Part shown: one piece after another, positions 59,410 to 64,000 of the stretch | How positions within the stretch are numbered: position 1 is the stretch's first letter | Layout: every line of letters begins with the position of its first letter | Source: Betaproteobacteria bacterium | Lineage (GTDB): Bacteria > Pseudomonadota > Gammaproteobacteria > Burkholderiales > Thiobacillaceae | DNA length: 64,000 nucleotides | Direction: 5' to 3' | Assembly: GCA_020061585.1 (NCBI GenBank) | Contig: JAGUXX010000118.1 | Location: 1-64,000, forward strand | Notes under the pieces: model-generated | The model's database searches: none | What the model was told of the DNA's origin: nothing | The model's input: the letters and a program-made list of their open reading frames with translations, nothing else | Made by a program: the position numbers and the translations under genes

Positions 59410-60399
59410 TCAGGTAAGTTGTCTCCCGTTTATTTCGTTTTCAAGCCCGCGCAGGATGGTCATGACCCTGTCCAACGCGGGCACTTCACCGAAAATCATG
59501 TTTGCCATAGCACGGTAGTCGGCTTCGACCGCCGCCAACACCGTCCCCGTTGGCACCAGGCAGAAGGTTCCCGGCTGCGCCTGGTCATAGCGTGCCCAAC
59601 TTCGCGGATAAAAGCGCTGTTTGAACACCACCACGTCGGCCAACAACGCCGTGTCCGCCAACGCGGCAGCCTTGACCGGGGACTCGGCCATTTTGGCCAG
59701 GTCGTAGTAGTGGCGAGAATAGCGAGGCGGCTGCGGGCTGCCCTCAGGACGGTGTGCCTCGTGATGCAGAATCGTCGCCTTCTCCCAGAATGTCCGTTCC
59801 GCCCTGATCACCCTGACCGGGCATTCACGTCTAGCAAATACCTGGGGAAATGCTTCGGCGGCATAGCATCTGATCAACCGCTCTTCATGCGGCAGCCAGG
59901 AAGCCAGCGGACCGATTTCCAGGCGCACCTCGGGGCGTAAATAGCGATCGGGAAACGCGCCGGGATAGCGGATATTGATGACGTGCGGATCGGTTTTCTC
60001 GATCTCGCAACGACAAACTTCGCCCAATGCCGCCGCCACCCGCACCAGCAACTCGCCGCCGATATACGTCAGAGCCTGCGCGTTGATCGCCTCGTTAAGC
60101 TTCTCCTGCTGCGCCTTGGAACGCTTGGCCAGTGGATCCTCGCCTCCCAGCACGCGCCAATCGAGAATCAGGTCGATGTCTTCCGAAAACCGCTCGATCA
60201 AGCGATACACCTTCGAGAGGCTGGTGCCGCCCTTGAACATCAACAGGCGTGCAAGCTCGGGCTGTTGAAACAAGCGGTCGAGCACCCAGGTCACCCAGAA
60301 ATCCTTTTCCACCACCGCCGGGGTCGTGCGCATCCGCGCCGCCGTCTCGGAAAACAACGCACTGCGCTCCGCCACCGCAAGCCGGGCCACCCTGTCCAT
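59410..60399 (-). CDS. AbiEii-type nucleotidyltransferase toxin
   Basis: FKGGTSLSKVYRLIERFSEDIDLIL nucleotidyltransferase motif. Confidence 0.88.
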   Translation of the reverse strand: MDRVARLAVAERSALFSETAARMRTTPAVVEKDFWVTWVLDRLFQQPELARLLMFKGGTSLSKVYRLIERFSEDIDLILDWRVLGGEDPLAKRSKAQQEKLNEAINAQALTYIGGELLVRVAAALGEVCRCEIEKTDPHVINIRYPGAFPDRYLRPEVRLEIGPLASWLPHEERLIRCYAAEAFPQVFARRECPVRVIRAERTFWEKATILHHEAHRPEGSPQPPRYSRHYYDLAKMAESPVKAAALADTALLADVVVFKQRFYPRSWARYDQAQPGTFCLVPTGTVLAAVEADYRAMANMIFGEVPALDRVMTILRGLENEINGRQLT

Positions 60400-61019
60400 C
60401 AGTCAGACTCCCGGCAAACCTGCTTGATGATCTGGTAAATCCAGCCGGTCACCGCGCGGGTGTCCTTGAGGATGCGTTCGCGGAGAGACGCAGCCAGTTG
60501 TTGACGCAAAGTTTCGATGACGACCTGATCGACATGCTCCTTGCCCAGGGCTTTCAGAGCCTGCACCAGCAGGCCGCTCTCCCGATATTTGAACCCCGTG
60601 TCTTTCAAGGCGGATCTCCTGAAGGCCAGAGTCTGCTCGCCGTTTTCCCCAATCGCGTATTCGCGGCTTGGGCCATCGGAGAGATAGACCCACTTGCCGG
60701 GCACCTGAGTGGAAAGTCCCAACTGGTTCAGGGCCGTGTCGCCGGAAGGCAGGATGCGCCAGTTGAACTTGCGCGCCAGTGCCTGGGCCACCTGATCGAC
60801 ATCCGGGCTCAGAGTCTGGCCCAGCAGCTCGCTATAGCGAGGGTAATCATAGACGCCATGGCAGACCCGACGAATCGTGCCGGTCTTGGCCAGACTGGAA
60901 AGCGCCTGATGGATGTTGACCTCGCCAAACTCGGCAACGAAGTCAATCTTGGTGAACGCCCACCCCCTGCCGCGTCCATATATCCTGGAAAGTATTTTTT
61001 GATCAATTGGTTGCATCAA
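60399..61019 (-). CDS. AbiEi/DUF6088-type antitoxin
   Basis: N-terminal wHTH, VCHGVYDYPRYSELLG; stop overlaps the toxin start. Confidence 0.8.
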   Translation of the reverse strand: MMQPIDQKILSRIYGRGRGWAFTKIDFVAEFGEVNIHQALSSLAKTGTIRRVCHGVYDYPRYSELLGQTLSPDVDQVAQALARKFNWRILPSGDTALNQLGLSTQVPGKWVYLSDGPSREYAIGENGEQTLAFRRSALKDTGFKYRESGLLVQALKALGKEHVDQVVIETLRQQLAASLRERILKDTRAVTGWIYQIIKQVCRESD

Positions 61020-61188
61020 TCTATCGGGTAATTATTTTCAGGAAAAAGGCATTGTTTTGCTGAACGTAGCACAGCCTGGATTGAGGTGCCATGGGGATTT
61101 GTCGAATGAAAAGATGAAGGCCCAGATGGAGGCAAGAAATGGGGAAAGATGTGGGCAAGATATGGCGGCGGGAAACAGCAAGCTTGCT

Positions 61189-62541
61189 TTATTCGGCTGA
61201 CGGACTTGGCGGATGCCTCTTGATTCCAGCCGCATCAAGCATAGCTGCCGTCGCTGTGTTCACAGACTGGCGTACCGGGTCCAGGTCGAGTCGGGCGTAG
61301 ATGGCTGTAGTTTGCTGACTCTTGTGATTCAGGCTCTTGCCGATGATCGCCATGGAAGCGCCGGTCTTGGCCTGCCAGCTTCCAAGGGTGCGGCGCAGGT
61401 CGTGAATGCGCAGGTTTTGGATGCGCACATCATCGATATTGATGCCAGCTTGCTTTGCCACCATCCGTGCCCGTGTGAGCTTCGTTTCGATGGACTCGGG
61501 TATCGGGTCACCTGTCACCGAGTCGGTGGTTTCAGCAAAGTGACCTCCTTCCGCTTCAATCCTTTCGATCAACTGGGTGAGTTCGTCCCGATCGAATATT
61601 CGCAGCCAGCCCTTATGGGGTTCCATGAGATGCCCGGTCTTGCCATGACTTGGGAAAACGTAGGTCGCGTTTTTTTCGGCGGTATCCCGACGGTTATCCA
61701 ATATGGCGAGCGCTTCCGGTGAGAGCGTGACATTTTGTGGCGTACCGTTCTTGGTCTCCGGGATGCGCCAGATGCCTTCATCGAGGTTGATATCAGCCCA
61801 GCGCATGGCCAGCACATTGCTGCGCCGCGCGCCTGTCAGCAGGGACAGCAGAAAATAGTCACGTACGATGGGATTGGGTTCTTCTGCCAGAGATGCAAAA
61901 AAGCGGGGCAGTTCATTGGACTGCAGGAAACGATCCCGGCTTTTTTCCGGGTTGCGCCGGATGCCGCGCGCTGGGTTGTTCTCCACCAGTCCCCATTCCA
62001 GGGTGCGGCCGAATACGGAGGAAATCAGGGCCAAGACTCTGTTGGCGACAACGGGGTGGCCGGACTTGGTGATATCTGAATGAATCAGAGCGATGCTTTG
62101 CCGTGTGATGCTGGACAGCTTTTTCGAGCCAAGCGGCTTTTGCAGATATTGTTGATAGCGCTGCTCATCTCCTTCCCAGGTGCGCTTGCTTATCTTGGCG
62201 TGCCGACCGAGATATTCCTTGAAGAGATCACCAAAGGTGAGTTCCCCCTTGTGCGCCCGTTTCACCTCCGCAGGGTTGGCTCCGAACTCGATGGCGGCAT
62301 TGATCTCGGCTGACTTTCGCCGTGCCTGCTCAATACTCATCTCAGGATACCGGCCCAACGTGACCCGTTCTGGACTGCCGCCCTTGATCCGTCGATACAG
62401 CGAGAAGGTTTTTACCCCGCTTGCGCTGACACGGATCTGCAGTCCTGTGGTCTTGGTATCGTGATAAACTGATCGACTGCCTTCTGCAGGCAATGGCAGG
62501 ATATCTAATGCTGCTTTTGTAAAGTTGAATTGTTTACCCAT
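61189..62541 (-). CDS. tyrosine-type site-specific integrase (P4-like)
   Basis: N-terminal DUF4102-like ARM domain; LLTGARRSNVLAMRW; IHDLRRTLGSWQ; YARLD. Confidence 0.93.
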   Translation of the reverse strand: MGKQFNFTKAALDILPLPAEGSRSVYHDTKTTGLQIRVSASGVKTFSLYRRIKGGSPERVTLGRYPEMSIEQARRKSAEINAAIEFGANPAEVKRAHKGELTFGDLFKEYLGRHAKISKRTWEGDEQRYQQYLQKPLGSKKLSSITRQSIALIHSDITKSGHPVVANRVLALISSVFGRTLEWGLVENNPARGIRRNPEKSRDRFLQSNELPRFFASLAEEPNPIVRDYFLLSLLTGARRSNVLAMRWADINLDEGIWRIPETKNGTPQNVTLSPEALAILDNRRDTAEKNATYVFPSHGKTGHLMEPHKGWLRIFDRDELTQLIERIEAEGGHFAETTDSVTGDPIPESIETKLTRARMVAKQAGINIDDVRIQNLRIHDLRRTLGSWQAKTGASMAIIGKSLNHKSQQTTAIYARLDLDPVRQSVNTATAAMLDAAGIKRHPPSPSAE

Positions 62542-62564
62542 TTTTGACCTCCGGACACGTTCTG

Positions 62565-62620
62565 GGGGTTACGCCGGGGTTACGAAATAGGTGAAATTGT
62601 GGTGTTTTTTGTGTAACCCC
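62565..62620. repeat. GGGGTTACG repeats (two direct, one inverted GTAACCCC), candidate integrase/Xis arm sites
   Basis: GGGGTTACG at 62565 and 62576, GTAACCCC at 62613, between int and att. Confidence 0.4.
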
Positions 62621-62702
62621 GTTAAGGTTAATTTATATCTAGTTTGTTGTTTTGTATAGGTTTGTAGTGCTTGATGTGTCTTGGTTAAACGCACGGAGGT
62701 TA

Positions 62703-62749
62703 GACTGTTAATCCGTGTGTCCCTGGTTCGAGTCCAGGTCGGGGAGCCA
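62703..62749 (+). other. 3' fragment of tRNA-Asn(GTT): att site of integrative element
   Basis: GACTGTTAATCCGTGTGTCCCTGGTTCGAGTCCAGGTCGGGGAGCCA; anticodon GTT, T-arm and 3' acceptor/CCA present, 5' half absent. Confidence 0.85.
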
Positions 62750-62838
62750 GAATAATTCATCGATAATTTCAAAAAGCCGCTTCCCAAGTGGCTTTTTTGT
62801 TTTCAAGGGATGGCAAGTTCCACCCAGACAGGACTCGC

Positions 62839-63177
62839 ATGAGCACGCTGCCCAATTGCCCGAAGTGCAATTCAGAATATACCTATCAAGATGGCGACCT
62901 GCTGGTCTGCCCGGAATGTGCGCACGAATGGACGCAACAGGCGGCGGAGGCGTCCGATGACAATCGGGTGGTGCGGGACTCCAATAACAACGTGCTTGTG
63001 GATGGCGATAGCGTGACCGTGATCAAGGACCTGAAGGTCAAGGGTTCGTCATTGGTGGTGAAGGTCGGCACCAAGGTAAAGAACATTCGCATCGTTGAAG
63101 GCGACCACGATATCGACTGCAGGATTGATGGCATCGGCGCCATGCAGTTGAAATCCGAATTCGTCAAGAAAGCCTGA
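62839..63177 (+). CDS. yjdM: YjdM/PhnA-type zinc ribbon protein
   Basis: [28 protein letters not shown]...[15 protein letters not shown]. Confidence 0.92.
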   Translation: MSTLPNCPKCNSEYTYQDGDLLVCPECAHEWTQQAAEASDDNRVVRDSNNNVLVDGDSVTVIKDLKVKGSSLVVKVGTKVKNIRIVEGDHDIDCRIDGIGAMQLKSEFVKKA

Positions 63178-63194
63178 CTGCTGGCCGGTCAGGT

Positions 63195-63446
63195 ATGCAC
63201 ATGATGCACCAGACTCAGCCCTCAAATCCCCTCCATGGCGTTACGCTCGAACGATTGCTGAACGAACTTGTGGCGTTTTATGGCTGGGATGCATTGGCTC
63301 GGGAGGTCAACATCCGTTGTTTTACCCATGACCCCAGTATCGCTTCTAGCCTCAAGTTTCTGCGTCGTACGCCGTGGGCGCGCGAGCGTGTCGAGTTGTT
63401 GTATGTCGACATGGTGGCCAATGTCGACGAGACACGACGGCCATAG
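63195..63446 (+). CDS. VF530/DUF2132 family DNA-binding protein
   Basis: [59 protein letters not shown]. Confidence 0.9.
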   Translation: MHMMHQTQPSNPLHGVTLERLLNELVAFYGWDALAREVNIRCFTHDPSIASSLKFLRRTPWARERVELLYVDMVANVDETRRP

Positions 63447-63458
63447 GCTTGACCGGTC

Positions 63459-63665
63459 TTGCGCGACGCCAGCAAGAAATCGGATCAAGTCGGTCAGCCG
63501 CCGGACTGCAGGAAATGCAGGCACTATTTCATCACGCATGATCCTGATTTGCCCTATGGCTGCCGGGCCATGCAATTCAAGAGCCGCCGTCCACCCGGTA
63601 GGGTGGTGTTCGAAGCCTGCGGAAATTATTGTCTGTTGTTTCAGCCGAAGCTGGAACGACAGTAG
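63459..63665 (+). CDS. conserved hypothetical, Cys-containing small protein
   Basis: CRKCRHYFITHDPDLPYGCRAMQFKSRR. Confidence 0.7.
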   Translation: MRDASKKSDQVGQPPDCRKCRHYFITHDPDLPYGCRAMQFKSRRPPGRVVFEACGNYCLLFQPKLERQ

Positions 63666-63724
63666 CCGGTGCGCCCCGGCGATCCAGGGACAACGCTTCC
63701 AGCAATCTGATCTATAGTTCAAGC

Positions 63725-63904
63725 ATGTTTGAAACGACTTCAGCCATTGCCGCCACACTCGCCGCTTCGCAGTCGCAAGTCGGCTTGCTGGCGGTTCGCC
63801 TCGCCAACGAAAGTCAGCGGCAGGTCGCCGATTTGCTTGCGGATGCCGTGCGGGCCGCAGCCAATCCACAGCACCTCGGCAATCAGGTGGACACCACGGC
63901 GTAG
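63725..63904 (+). CDS. YjfB-like putative motility protein
   Basis: 59 aa; MFETTSAIAATLAASQSQVGLLAVRLANESQRQVADLLADAV. Confidence 0.5.
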   Translation: MFETTSAIAATLAASQSQVGLLAVRLANESQRQVADLLADAVRAAANPQHLGNQVDTTA

Positions 63905-64000
63905 GCCATACCGGTTCGGCGACTCGGTCGAATGTCTGCCGCTCGGTTCGTATTGTCGATTTCAGTCTCAATAGACTGTGTCGGACTCGTTCTTTAACAA

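Noticed and set aside
1-64000. CRISPR arrays, rRNA genes, intact prophage
   Set aside because: No regularly spaced repeat array, no rRNA motifs and no phage structural genes were seen; only one partial tRNA.

Overview
GC-rich proteobacterial DNA (betaproteobacterium-like by gene content; inference). The window looks like accessory, respiration-centred DNA ending at a mobile-element boundary. Left to right: (1) efflux ABC/HlyD/TetR genes, a MipA-like outer membrane protein, a LysR/EamA pair, and an EF-hand protein with an OmpR-type two-component system; promoter-proximal GATAC tandem repeats suggest a local regulon. (2) An about 8.5 kb operon with a NapA-like molybdoenzyme, diheme cytochrome c, three NapG/MauM-type ferredoxins and two NapH-type membrane ferredoxins, but no NapB/C/D. 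It is bracketed by a direct repeat of the 3' end of a glutamine amidotransferase gene, with an IS1595-type transposase remnant at the left junction. (3) A radical SAM gene broken by an in-frame TAG, a sigma54 activator, truncated hemoglobin, a Crp/Fnr regulator, a FadL-type porin and a giant BTAD regulator. (4) DsrE/cytochrome genes, and an anaerobic RNR whose glycyl-radical motif is on a separate 65-aa ORF. (5) A putative sigma54-controlled operon joining rhodanese, DUF302-like protein, an MNP-repeat protein, flavocytochrome c sulfide dehydrogenase and canonical NapAB: a candidate sulfide-to-nitrate electron transfer system. (6) The end of an integrative element: MobH/TraI_2 relaxase, TraD, TIGR03747-type membrane protein, AbiE toxin-antitoxin, tyrosine integrase and a 47-bp tRNA-Asn 3' fragment (att). 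All family calls are by eye from translations; no searches were run.
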